This document shows, one piece after another, positions 1 through 6,702 of a stretch of DNA of 13,569 nucleotides. The translations under genes and the position numbers were made by a program. Position 1 is the stretch's first letter. Each line of letters begins with the position of its first letter. The DNA comes from Deltaproteobacteria bacterium (lineage in GTDB: Bacteria > Myxococcota_A > UBA9160 > UBA4427): NCBI GenBank assembly GCA_011051925.1, contig DRKE01000435.1, positions 1 through 13,569 on the forward strand, written 5' to 3'. The notes beneath the pieces are model-generated. The model worked only from the letters and a program-made list of their open reading frames with translations. It searched no databases and was not told where the DNA came from.

Positions 1-189
1 GACCCGGTTGAACCGTGCATCCGTCGGAACATCGCTGAAGTGGACGACACCCCGATCATCGATGTAGCGGTAGATCGAGTCGGCCACGGCCGGTCCGGGG
101 GCCGCGTGCGAGCCGACGATTGCCGCCAGGGCGACGAACGGCAGGAGCCCGGATGTCCGCCTCTTCCGACCACGCGCGTCAGCGTCCAT
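1..189 (-). CDS. Secreted DUF4124-domain protein, probable lytic transglycosylase (3' end outside window)
   Basis: Only the first 63 codons are present; the frame is open to the window edge. The start is the ATG at 189-187, and no stop interrupts the frame. The product has a signal peptide: basic n-region (RGRKRR, residues 6-11), hydrophobic stretch around residues 14-30, and a likely signal peptidase cleavage after AVA at about residue 36. The mature part begins DSIYRYIDDRGVVHFSDVPT, which fits the DUF4124 pattern (Y-x-Y-x-D-x-x-G-x-x-H-F-S-D/N). In deltaproteobacteria-like genomes this domain commonly precedes a lytic murein transglycosylase (SLT) domain, so a periplasmic cell-wall enzyme is the likely product. 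The catalytic domain itself is not in view, so the enzyme call is inference; the secreted DUF4124 call is well supported. It diverges from nadB. Confidence 0.75.
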   Translation of the reverse strand, partial: MDADARGRKRRTSGLLPFVALAAIVGSHAAPGPAVADSIYRYIDDRGVVHFSDVPTDARFNRV

Positions 190-390
190 GATGCCGCCCG
201 CTTCCAGCGCATCCGCCCCGTCGCGTCCCACCCGATCGCCTCTCCCGCCGCACCCGCCGTTGACTCACCCGCGCCGCCCACCTCGATCGCCGACCGCTGG
301 CCGGCTCCCGACGCACCACAGTTTTCGGCCCCAGGGGGCCCGCTTTCCTGCCCGGTGCTGGTGGCCCTCGCGGTGGAGCCCGATTAAATT

Positions 391-408
391 CCGATGCCCA
401 GGTATCGG
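391..408. promoter_or_regulatory. 18-bp imperfect dyad, possible operator upstream of nadB
   Basis: The sequence CCGATGCC-CA-GGTATCGG has 7 of 8 symmetric pairs (the exception is G396/T403) around a 2-bp centre. A 2-bp centre is too tight for a normal RNA loop, so a DNA-binding dimer site is more natural than a terminator. It begins right after the only AT-rich patch of the intergenic region (382-390), where a -10 element might lie, and about 120 bp before the nadB start. Which regulator would bind, if any, cannot be told from the sequence. Confidence 0.4.
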
Positions 409-434
409 AGGCTCGTGGATCCGACCTGAGCTGC

Positions 435-453
435 GCTGCGCCTGCCACGCAGC
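435..453 (+). promoter_or_regulatory. Short hairpin in the nadB leader region
   Basis: GCTGCG (435-440) pairs perfectly with CGCAGC (448-453) around a 7-nt loop. It lies 74 bp before the nadB start codon and would be in the nadB transcript if transcription starts near the 382-390 AT-rich patch. No T-tract follows closely enough for an intrinsic terminator. It may be a chance structure in GC-rich DNA. Confidence 0.2.
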
Positions 454-527
454 CGGCTTTCATCCTCCCGAGCGCGGAAGTCCGGCTCGCCGATCCCCCC
501 TCCCCTTGGAGCATCCGACCCGATCCC

Positions 528-2201
528 GTGAGTGAAACCCCCTTTCATCCCGTCGACCCGTCCGGGCCCGAATCCGGGGCTTCCCTCCGGCGCTTCGATT
601 TCCTGGTCATCGGTTCCGGTCTGGCCGGAATGCATTTCGCCCTGCGCGTCGCCGAAGTCGGCGACGTCGCCCTCATCACGAAACGCCGGGCGACCGATTC
701 CGCGACGGATTGGGCCCAGGGCGGCATCGCGGCCGTCATGGATCCCGGCGATTCCTTCGAGACCCACGTCCAGGACACGCTGAAGGCCGGTGCCGGACTC
801 TGCAACGAAGAGACGGTCCGCTTCGTCATCGAACGCGGCCCCGATGCGATCGCGGCCCTGCTGAAGAACGGGGTCGAATTCGATCCGGCGCGCGAACCGG
901 GGGGGAGCGGGTTCGACCTGACCCGCGAAGGAGGCCACTCGAAACGACGGATCCTCCACCGGCACGACGCCACGGGGCGTGAGATCGAGCGGGCCCTGGT
1001 CGCCCGTGTCCGGGCCCATCCCCGGATCCATCTCTTCGAAGACCATTGCGCGATCGATCTCGTCACGGCGACGAAGGTCGGCCAGACCGGAACGAACCGG
1101 GCACTCGGCGCCTACGTCCTCGATGCCACGACCGGGGAGATCGACGCCTTCACCGCGCCGATCACGATGCTCGCCACCGGAGGAGCGGGCAAGGTCTACC
1201 TCTACACGAGCAATCCCGACGTCGCCTCCGGCGACGGGATGGCGATGGCCTACCGCGCCGGAGCGACGCTCGCCAACATGGAATTCATGCAGTTCCATCC
1301 GACCTGCCTCTTCCATCCCCAGGCCAAGTCGTTCCTCATTTCCGAAGCCGTTCGGGGCGAAGGCGGCATCCTCCGACGACGCGATGGGGAAGCGTTCATG
1401 GGCAACTACCATGAGATGCGGGACCTGGCCCCCCGCGACATCGTCGCACGGGCGATCGATGCCGAGCTGAAACGCACGGGAGACGACTACGTCGTTCTCG
1501 ATATCACGACGAAGGATCCCGCGTTCGTGCGAGGACGCTTCCCGACGATCTTCGAACGCTGCCTGAAATACGGCATCGACATCACCCGCGACCCGATTCC
1601 CGTCGTTCCCGCGGCCCACTACTGCTGCGGGGGTGTGCGCACGAACCGCAGCGGCGAGACCGATCTGCCCAATCTCTTCGCCGCGGGCGAGGTCACCTCC
1701 ACGGGACTCCATGGCGCGAATCGGCTCGCCTCGAACTCCCTGCTCGAGGCCCTCGTCTATGCCGACGCTGCGGCTTCGGCCGCGATCACCCGGCTTCCCG
1801 AAGTCGAGGAAACGGGCTCCGTGCCGGCCTGGCAGCACGGCGAGGCGACCCCGATCGACGAGGCCGTCGTCATCACCCAGAACTGGGACGAGATCCGGCG
1901 CTTCATGTGGAACTACGTCGGCATCGTCCGAAGCGACCGGCGGCTCTCCCGCGCGCGTCATCGGATCGAGATGCTGCGCGAGGAGATCAACGAGTACTAC
2001 TGGAATTTCCGTGTCACGCCCGAGCTGATCGAGCTCCGCAATCTCGCCACGGTTGCCGAACTCGTGATCCGCTGCGCCGCCTTCCGAAAGGAGAGTCGCG
2101 GACTCCACTACAACATCGACCACCCGGAACCCGACGATGTGGTCTTCGGCCGGGACACGCTGATCCAGCGCGGAGACGAACCCTGGATCAGCCCTCGCTA
2201 G
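528..2201 (+). CDS. nadB: L-aspartate oxidase (quinolinate synthase B)
   Basis: NadB is a cytoplasmic FAD enzyme that oxidises L-aspartate to iminoaspartate, which NadA condenses with dihydroxyacetone phosphate to quinolinate for NAD synthesis. The 557-residue product is near the usual ~540. It has the N-terminal FAD dinucleotide fold (IGSGLAG, residues 28-34), the flavin-domain segment ATDSATDWAQGGIAA (55-69), and EGGHSKRRILH (134-144). The residues I equate from memory with the E. coli active site are all kept: E134, H257 (QFHPT), R303 (APRDIVARA), H364 (AAHYCCGGV) and R399 (HGANRLASNS). Residues 470 onward form the C-terminal helical domain of the succinate dehydrogenase/fumarate reductase flavoprotein family; the NadB-type active site argues against SdhA/FrdA. 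The start is GTG 528; only a weak, distant SD (TTGGAG, 506-511) precedes it, and the first ~22 residues are an extra leader. nadA and nadC are not in the window. Confidence 0.96.
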   Translation: MSETPFHPVDPSGPESGASLRRFDFLVIGSGLAGMHFALRVAEVGDVALITKRRATDSATDWAQGGIAAVMDPGDSFETHVQDTLKAGAGLCNEETVRFVIERGPDAIAALLKNGVEFDPAREPGGSGFDLTREGGHSKRRILHRHDATGREIERALVARVRAHPRIHLFEDHCAIDLVTATKVGQTGTNRALGAYVLDATTGEIDAFTAPITMLATGGAGKVYLYTSNPDVASGDGMAMAYRAGATLANMEFMQFHPTCLFHPQAKSFLISEAVRGEGGILRRRDGEAFMGNYHEMRDLAPRDIVARAIDAELKRTGDDYVVLDITTKDPAFVRGRFPTIFERCLKYGIDITRDPIPVVPAAHYCCGGVRTNRSGETDLPNLFAAGEVTSTGLHGANRLASNSLLEALVYADAAASAAITRLPEVEETGSVPAWQHGEATPIDEAVVITQNWDEIRRFMWNYVGIVRSDRRLSRARHRIEMLREEINEYYWNFRVTPELIELRNLATVAELVIRCAAFRKESRGLHYNIDHPEPDDVVFGRDTLIQRGDEPWISPR

Positions 2202-2245
2202 ATCCGTTCCGAAACGACGACCACGAGGTCCGGACCGCTCGTCGG

Positions 2246-3289
2246 ATGCGGAGAGCGCGGCTCGCCCGGCTCCGGGACGCCCTCGCGGCCGGCCTGTTCC
2301 TGCTGATCCCACTCTTCGCATCGACGGATGGCCGGGCGCTGATCTTCCCGAGCCCGGAGTTCGAACCGACGAGTCCCGTCCCGCCCGACTTTCCGTATTG
2401 GGAGAACGTCACCCAGCGGAGATACGAAGGTCCCTCGGTCATCTACCTGGGCAATGGCTGGGCACTCACGGCCCGCCATGTCGGGATGGGCGAGATCTTT
2501 CTCGAGGGCAGGGTCTACGTCCCTGACATCCGCTCGCACCACACGCTCCTGAACCTGAATGGGACCGCCGCCGACGCGATGCTCTTCCGACTCCGCGCCG
2601 ATGCCGACCTGCCCGACCTCCCGCTCCTGCCACTCGCCAGGGATCCCCTGCAGCCGGACGAGGAAGTACTCGTGATCGGATTCGGACGGGGACGGGAAAA
2701 AGTGATCGAATGGATCGACCCCAACGATCCCCACCAGAGACATGAATTCGCCTTCGCATGGAGTCGATCCGGACGAAAGCGTTGGGGCACGAATCGGATC
2801 GTCTCGAACCACCAGATCCTCGTCCAGAAGAACTGGAGGACCCATGCGGTCACGTTCCGTTTCGATCCCCCCAATTCCCCGAGCGTGACACCCCACGAGG
2901 CCCAGGCAGCGGTCGGCGATTCCGGCGGTGCCGTCTTCGTGCAGCGCGAGGGCGAATGGCTCCTGGCCGGGATGATGACCTCCGTCTCGGCGCGTTACCT
3001 GACACCCAAGGAGAGCTCCGCCTACGGAGACACCACCTATGCGGCGGACATCTCCTTCTACCGAAGCGAGATCATCCGTTGGGCCCGACCGGATTGCGCC
3101 AACGAGGAGGACGACGACGGGGACGGAAAGGTCGATTTCCCGCTCGACCCCGATTGCCGGGCCGCAACCGATCCCAGCGAGCGACACGTGCGCCTGCTGA
3201 CGGAAAGCCAGGCCTGGCTGATCGGCGTCTCCGGCTTTGGCGCGATCCTGATCTCGATCCTCTGGCTCAAGAGGCGCGAGGCGAGCTGA
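2246..3289 (+). CDS. Secreted trypsin-like serine protease with Asp-rich segment and C-terminal membrane tail
   Basis: The 347-residue product has a signal peptide (basic residues 2-10, hydrophobic 13-26, likely cleavage after DGRA near 31). A chymotrypsin-fold domain spans about 60-280 with a complete apparent triad: H78 in LTARHVG, D110 in AADAMLFRL, and S226 in VGDSGGAVF. After it comes a Cys-bracketed acidic segment, C284 to C304, with DDDGDGKVD in the middle, which looks like a calcium-binding-type Asp loop. The C-terminus is a hydrophobic helix (about 323-340) ending in LKRREAS, the layout of a membrane anchor or sorting tail. The ATG at 2246 was chosen because it places the signal peptide at the N-terminus; the frame is open further upstream but reads as Arg/Pro-rich sequence inside nadB. 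It lies 44 bp behind nadB on the same strand and converges on the PilZ gene with an 8-bp gap. Substrate is unknown. Family call is firm; the tail interpretation is inference. Confidence 0.85.
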   Translation: MRRARLARLRDALAAGLFLLIPLFASTDGRALIFPSPEFEPTSPVPPDFPYWENVTQRRYEGPSVIYLGNGWALTARHVGMGEIFLEGRVYVPDIRSHHTLLNLNGTAADAMLFRLRADADLPDLPLLPLARDPLQPDEEVLVIGFGRGREKVIEWIDPNDPHQRHEFAFAWSRSGRKRWGTNRIVSNHQILVQKNWRTHAVTFRFDPPNSPSVTPHEAQAAVGDSGGAVFVQREGEWLLAGMMTSVSARYLTPKESSAYGDTTYAADISFYRSEIIRWARPDCANEEDDDGDGKVDFPLDPDCRAATDPSERHVRLLTESQAWLIGVSGFGAILISILWLKRREAS

Positions 3290-3297
3290 GTCCCGGA

Positions 3298-4644
3298 TCA
3301 GAGCGGCGAGAGCACACCCCGCTCGACGAGGTCCTCGAGCGCGATCCGGATCTCTTCCGGCGGCTCGGGGATGATCTCGGTCAGCCGCTCGACGGACATG
3401 CCGGCCCGGGCGAGGTCGAGTACGGCCTCCCCGGTCTTTCCGAGCCCCGCCCGCGAAGCCTCCTCCCGCTCGGCATCAACGACGAAGGTCGTCGAGTCGT
3501 CGATCTCGATGCTGGTGTCACCCGGCGCGTCGTCCCGCGCGCGTTCATCGAGCGCCCGGATCGCCTCGAGCACCACGGCCTGGAGCGGGCGACGATCGGC
3601 TTCTTCGAGGAGCCGGGGGTCCGCGATCGCCTCGAACTGGAAATGACCCTCGCCCCAATCGAGCATGGCCACCATCGCCTCGTGCCCCTCGAGTCCGCCG
3701 AGTTCCGCTCCCAGGAACTGCTCCTCGGCAAAGGCGATCCAACCCTGCTCGCCATCGCGTTCCAGGACGAGCGTGCCTTGCGGCGCCGAGGAGCCGAACA
3801 TCTGGAGCATGTTGGCCAACCCGAGATCGACGATCGAGCCGCTGATCCCGCCGAGTCGATTGCGATGTCCCGCCTCCCGGAGCGCGTCGATCACGTCGCG
3901 GATCTGCGGGTCCGCCGACTGGTTCCGGTCGAAGGCCACGGCGACGGCCGCGATCCGACCGTTCTTGTTGGCGACCTGTCGAACGACCCGACCATCGATC
4001 TCGATCCCCGGCTCGCCGCTCGGATGCCAGAGGCAGATCCGGACGACCTCGCCGACCGGAAGGACGGTCTTCTTCATCGACAACAGGATTCCGCTCGCGC
4101 TGAGATCGCGGCTCGTCGCTTCGAAGGGCGGACTCATCGTCGGCATGACGCGAACGGGCACGCGGACCGCACCCCGCCTGGACGATCTCCGATCGCGCGC
4201 CTCGCATGAGCCTTTCCGAGGCGATCGTTCTGCCTCTGCCTTGCCGTCGTCCATGCGGATCCCACTGGCGTCCACGGCGTCCGCCGTCGCATCCGACGCC
4301 GTCGCGGCATCCGGGGCACCCGCCGGGGCGACCTCGATCCGAAGCAGCGGATCGAAGGCCTCCCGGAGTTCGGTTGCCGCATCGTCGAACTGGATGGCGA
4401 CCCCGGCTGCGACGCCGTTCGCGGCCATCTCCGGAGGAATGCAATGAACGACCTCACCGCGCAGCGACAGGGCGATCTCCTCGTCGTCGACGTAAGAAAG
4501 GATGATTTCGATTTCGAGCGTCTGCCGGGCCTCGAAGGTCCGCTCGCTCGCCACGAAGATCCCACGATTCGAGATGTTCTTCTCGAATTCCGCGCGAAGC
4601 GCCTCCGGCGAGTCGAATCGGATCTGCAACGAATCGTCTTGCAT
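3298..4644 (-). CDS. PilZ-PilZ-DUF4388 protein, probable c-di-GMP effector
   Basis: From the chosen ATG (4644) the product has 448 residues. Residues about 5-102 form a first PilZ-like domain (RFDSPEALRAEFEKNISNRG), which keeps an NxSxxG-type turn but has no RxxxR. An Ala/Asp/Glu-rich linker follows (about 105-150). A second PilZ domain (about 152-260) has the c-di-GMP-binding elements: R157xxxR161 and D180-L-S-A-S-G185. Residues 264-370 match DUF4388 (LGGISGSIVDLGLANMLQMF; EGHEAMVAMLDWGEGHFQFE). The C-terminal ~48 residues look like a small winged-helix-type unit ending ALEDLVERGVLSPL. There is no signal peptide or membrane helix, so it is cytoplasmic. Such proteins are linked to motility or surface behaviour in deltaproteobacteria-like groups; the specific role here is unknown. 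The frame is open up to GTG 4791, with another ATG at 4737; 4644 was preferred because the domain starts right behind it. It shares strand with purF, 228 bp downstream of it. Confidence 0.85.
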   Translation of the reverse strand: MQDDSLQIRFDSPEALRAEFEKNISNRGIFVASERTFEARQTLEIEIILSYVDDEEIALSLRGEVVHCIPPEMAANGVAAGVAIQFDDAATELREAFDPLLRIEVAPAGAPDAATASDATADAVDASGIRMDDGKAEAERSPRKGSCEARDRRSSRRGAVRVPVRVMPTMSPPFEATSRDLSASGILLSMKKTVLPVGEVVRICLWHPSGEPGIEIDGRVVRQVANKNGRIAAVAVAFDRNQSADPQIRDVIDALREAGHRNRLGGISGSIVDLGLANMLQMFGSSAPQGTLVLERDGEQGWIAFAEEQFLGAELGGLEGHEAMVAMLDWGEGHFQFEAIADPRLLEEADRRPLQAVVLEAIRALDERARDDAPGDTSIEIDDSTTFVVDAEREEASRAGLGKTGEAVLDLARAGMSVERLTEIIPEPPEEIRIALEDLVERGVLSPL

Positions 4645-4872
4645 GGCCAGAAAGGTCACTCCGCGCAGGGTCGCGCCCCGGCAATCGGGGGTGATCCCCA
4701 ACACCATGATCTTCCATCGGCCACCCGCGAAATCCATTGGAGCGTTTAAGATGCGAAAAACGGAGCGATCCGGGCTGGTGTGAATCGACACGGAAGACCA
4801 CCGGCAAGGGACCGGCAGACCGCCGGGAGATCACGCGACACCGGAAGCCGATGCGAGCCGCCGATCCCGGGA
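4645..4872 (-). other. Spacer between purF and the PilZ gene
   Basis: This 228-bp stretch lies between two leftward genes. It holds the possible alternative starts of the PilZ gene (ATG 4737, GTG 4791), an AT-rich patch at about 4745-4759 (reads CGCATCTTAAAC on the minus strand) that could belong to a promoter, and a perfect 12-bp palindrome GATCCCGGGATC at 4863-4874 that overlaps the last base pairs of the purF stop. No intrinsic terminator with a T-run was found. Confidence 0.4.
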
Positions 4873-6387
4873 TCAGAATCCGGTATCCGCTTCCCGGACG
4901 GCACGGAAGAGCGTCAACTGCGGCACCGTCGACGTCGAATCGATCTCGACCGGATAGTCCCCCGAGAAGCACCCGTCACAGATTCCGCGCTTCAATTCCT
5001 TGTCCGCCGTCCGACGCAGTCCCTCGATCGAGAGATAACCCAGACTGTCCGCTCCGATCCGCTCGCAGATTTCCTCTACGGAATGACGATAGGCGATCAG
5101 CTCTTCGCGGTTGGGTGTATCGATTCCATAGTGACAGGAACCGATCGTCGGCGGAGACGAGATCCGCACGTGCACCTCCCGAGCACCCGCCGCACGAAGC
5201 ATGCCGACGATCTTGACGAGCGTCGTCCCCCGCACGATCGAATCGTCGACGAGCACGATCCGCTTCCCGTCGAGAAAGCCACGAACCGGGTTGTGCTTCA
5301 CGCGAACCTTGAAGTCGCGAATCGTCTGGGTCGGTTCGATGAAGCTCCGGCTGACGTAGTGGTTGCGGATCAGCGCCGTCTCGTACGGAATGCCGGATTC
5401 CTCGGCGTAGCCGAGTGCCGCCGCGCTGCCCGAATCCAGGACCGGTGCCACCATGTCCGCCTTGACGGGATGCTCGCGCGAGAGCACCCGCCCGAGTTCC
5501 TTGCGATAGGCATAGACGTTGCGACCGACGAGATCCGAATCGGGACGCGCGAAATAGATATGCTCGAAGATGCAGAAATGTTCACCGACGTCCCGACCCA
5601 GGGGCCGGATACTCCGAAGGCGCCCCCGCCGGATCACGACGACCTCCCCGGGCTCGACGTCGCGCTCGTGCGTGGCCCCGATCAGGTCGAGCGCGCAGGT
5701 CTCGCTCGAAAGGACGAATGCGCCGTCCTTGCGACCGATCGAGAGGGGACGGAAGCCATGGGGATCACGGGCCGCGATCAGCGCGTCGTTCGTCAACAGG
5801 ATGAGGCTGTAGGCGCCCTTCACCCGGGAGATCGCATCGATGAAGCGATCCTCCATGTGTTTCTCGCGCGAGCGCGCCACGAGGTGGAGAAGCACCTCGC
5901 TATCGGAGGTCGAACCGAAGATCGCGCCGCGCCCCTCGAGTTCGCGACGGATCACGCCGGCATTCACGAGATTCCCGTTGTGGGCGATCGAGACGGGACC
6001 ACCGTCCGTATTGGCGCAGATGGGCTGGGCATTCCGCAGCATGCTGCCACCCGAGGTCGAATACCGGACATGCCCGATCGCATGCCGTCCCTTCAACTGC
6101 TCGAGGATCTCGGCACCGAAGGTATCCGCCACGAGTCCCATCGCGCGGTGGGCGACGTGCTCCTTGCCGTTCGAGGCGACGATTCCGCAACTCTCCTGCC
6201 CGCGATGCTGCAAGGCATAGAGTCCGAGGTACGTGAGATGGGAAGCCTCGTCGTCTCCATGGATCCCGAAGACGCCACACTCGTCGTGGAAATGATCGGC
6301 CCGGTGGGCGTCTTCGAGCGACGCGACATCTTCCGGCGACAAGCGCTCGAGAGGGGAACTCGCGGGGGGCAGGCACTTCTGGGTCAT
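4873..6387 (-). CDS. purF: Amidophosphoribosyltransferase, iron-sulfur type
   Basis: PurF catalyses the first committed step of de novo purine synthesis: PRPP plus glutamine gives 5-phosphoribosylamine. The 504-residue product has a propeptide of 36 residues ending HDE, then the nucleophile C37 (ECGVFG) that becomes the N-terminus after self-cleavage. The Ntn glutaminase half runs to about 265 (LQHRGQESCGI, 69-79; HVRYSTSG, 106-113; AHNGNLVN, 135-142). The phosphoribosyltransferase half has the PRPP loop IVLVDDSIVRGTT at 377-389. Four cysteines fit the [4Fe-4S] ligands of the Bacillus subtilis type: C272, C418, C470 and C473 (ICDGC). So this is the propeptide-processed, Fe-S enzyme, expected to be oxygen-sensitive and feedback-inhibited by nucleotides (family knowledge). 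The start is ATG 6387. The gene diverges from purC and has a good promoter at 6492-6520. Confidence 0.97.
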   Translation of the reverse strand: MTQKCLPPASSPLERLSPEDVASLEDAHRADHFHDECGVFGIHGDDEASHLTYLGLYALQHRGQESCGIVASNGKEHVAHRAMGLVADTFGAEILEQLKGRHAIGHVRYSTSGGSMLRNAQPICANTDGGPVSIAHNGNLVNAGVIRRELEGRGAIFGSTSDSEVLLHLVARSREKHMEDRFIDAISRVKGAYSLILLTNDALIAARDPHGFRPLSIGRKDGAFVLSSETCALDLIGATHERDVEPGEVVVIRRGRLRSIRPLGRDVGEHFCIFEHIYFARPDSDLVGRNVYAYRKELGRVLSREHPVKADMVAPVLDSGSAAALGYAEESGIPYETALIRNHYVSRSFIEPTQTIRDFKVRVKHNPVRGFLDGKRIVLVDDSIVRGTTLVKIVGMLRAAGAREVHVRISSPPTIGSCHYGIDTPNREELIAYRHSVEEICERIGADSLGYLSIEGLRRTADKELKRGICDGCFSGDYPVEIDSTSTVPQLTLFRAVREADTGF

Positions 6388-6491
6388 CGAGACACCGGGC
6401 TTTTTCCAGTCGCGTTCGGGCGGAAGCGACCCTTCAGCCGGAGAGGCCTCGGGGAGGCAGGACCCCCGACGCTGGGCGGGAAGTCGGCCGC

Positions 6492-6520
6492 ATGGTAGAC
6501 ATCGCCCGCGGACGGGTCAA
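6492..6520 (-). promoter_or_regulatory. Sigma70-type promoter of purF
   Basis: On the minus strand, TTGACC (6520-6515, 5 of 6 to the -35 consensus) is followed by exactly 17 nt and then TACCAT (6497-6492, 4 of 6 to the -10 consensus). Transcription would start near 6485 and give a leader of about 100 nt before the purF ATG. This is the best-spaced promoter I found in the window. Confidence 0.55.
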
Positions 6521-6609
6521 ACGACGGGCGAAGCGCTGCGCGAAGCCGGCCACCCCGGCGACCGCCGAGCGCCGCATCCGACCGGCTACGTCGGATCCCG
6601 CCTGCCCGG

Positions 6610-6645
6610 GCCACCCCGGTCCCGGCCGACATGCCACCCCGGTCC
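6610..6645. repeat. 13-bp direct repeats upstream of purC
   Basis: GCCACCCCGGTCC occurs at 6610-6622 and again at 6633-6645, 23 bp apart start to start. A third, 10-bp copy (GCCACCCCGG) lies at 6549-6558. They end 57 bp before the purC start, in the purF/purC divergent region. Regularly placed repeats between two genes of one pathway could be activator or repressor sites, but chance is not excluded in GC-rich DNA. Confidence 0.5.
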
Positions 6646-6690
6646 GGATTCTGGGATAGGCTCTCCGTCGCGTCCTCCATCCGCCATCGA

Positions 6691-6697
6691 GAAAGGG
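6691..6697 (+). promoter_or_regulatory. Ribosome binding site that fixes the purC GTG start
   Basis: GAAAGGG ends 5 nt before GTG 6703 and supports that start over the upstream in-frame ATG at 6631. Confidence 0.55.
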
Positions 6698-6702
6698 CCC
6701 AG

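Larger units (their letters stand above)
190..527. other. Divergent intergenic region between the DUF4124 gene and nadB
   Basis: This 338-bp stretch separates two divergent genes, so it should hold promoters for both. I see no gene in it: the open frames crossing it are Pro/Arg/Ser-rich and match no family. It contains an isolated AT-rich patch (GATTAAATT, 382-390), an 18-bp dyad at 391-408 directly next to it, and a 6-bp hairpin at 435-453. No convincing -35/-10 pair with correct spacing was found on either strand; TTGACT at 260-265 has only a poor -10 partner. Confidence 0.6.
6388..6702. other. Divergent purF/purC intergenic region
   Basis: This 315-bp stretch contains no gene that I can support. 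On the minus strand it has a sigma70-type promoter for purF (6492-6520). The part closer to purC has three copies of GCCACCCCGG (6549-6558, 6610-6619, 6633-6642), the last two extended to 13 bp. No clear sigma70 promoter for purC was found on the plus strand; GATAGG near 6655 is the closest to a -10 and lacks a -35. The short ATG-started extension of purC (from 6631) is judged non-coding leader. Confidence 0.6.

Noticed and set aside
260..288. TTGACT plus TCGATC as a sigma70 promoter for nadB
   Set aside because: The -35 is good, but the hexamer at 17-bp spacing matches the -10 consensus at only two positions.
188..535. Small Pro/Arg-rich open frame in the divergent region before nadB
   Set aside because: The composition is that of random GC-rich DNA, no family match is evident, and there is no Shine-Dalgarno sequence.
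1907..2245. Extension of the protease frame upstream into nadB
   Set aside because: The added sequence is Arg/Pro-rich and lies inside nadB in another frame. It would also bury the signal peptide, which must be N-terminal.
384..2321. Minus-strand open frame of 645 codons opposite nadB
   Set aside because: It lies across nadB, whose full set of conserved residues proves the plus strand is coding. The frame is Arg/Gly/Asp-rich and matches no family; high GC at third codon positions removes stops from the opposite strand.
4863..4874. 12-bp perfect palindrome GATCCCGGGATC at the purF stop considered as a terminator
   Set aside because: It has no loop and no T-run, and it partly lies in coding sequence; a chance palindrome is the simplest explanation.
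4780..6498. Plus-strand open frame of 572 codons opposite purF
   Set aside because: It is antisense to purF, with shadow-type composition and no domain.
6631..6702. ATG-started extension of purC
   Set aside because: No SD is found for ATG 6631, the extra 24 residues are not family sequence, and GTG 6703 has a good SD.
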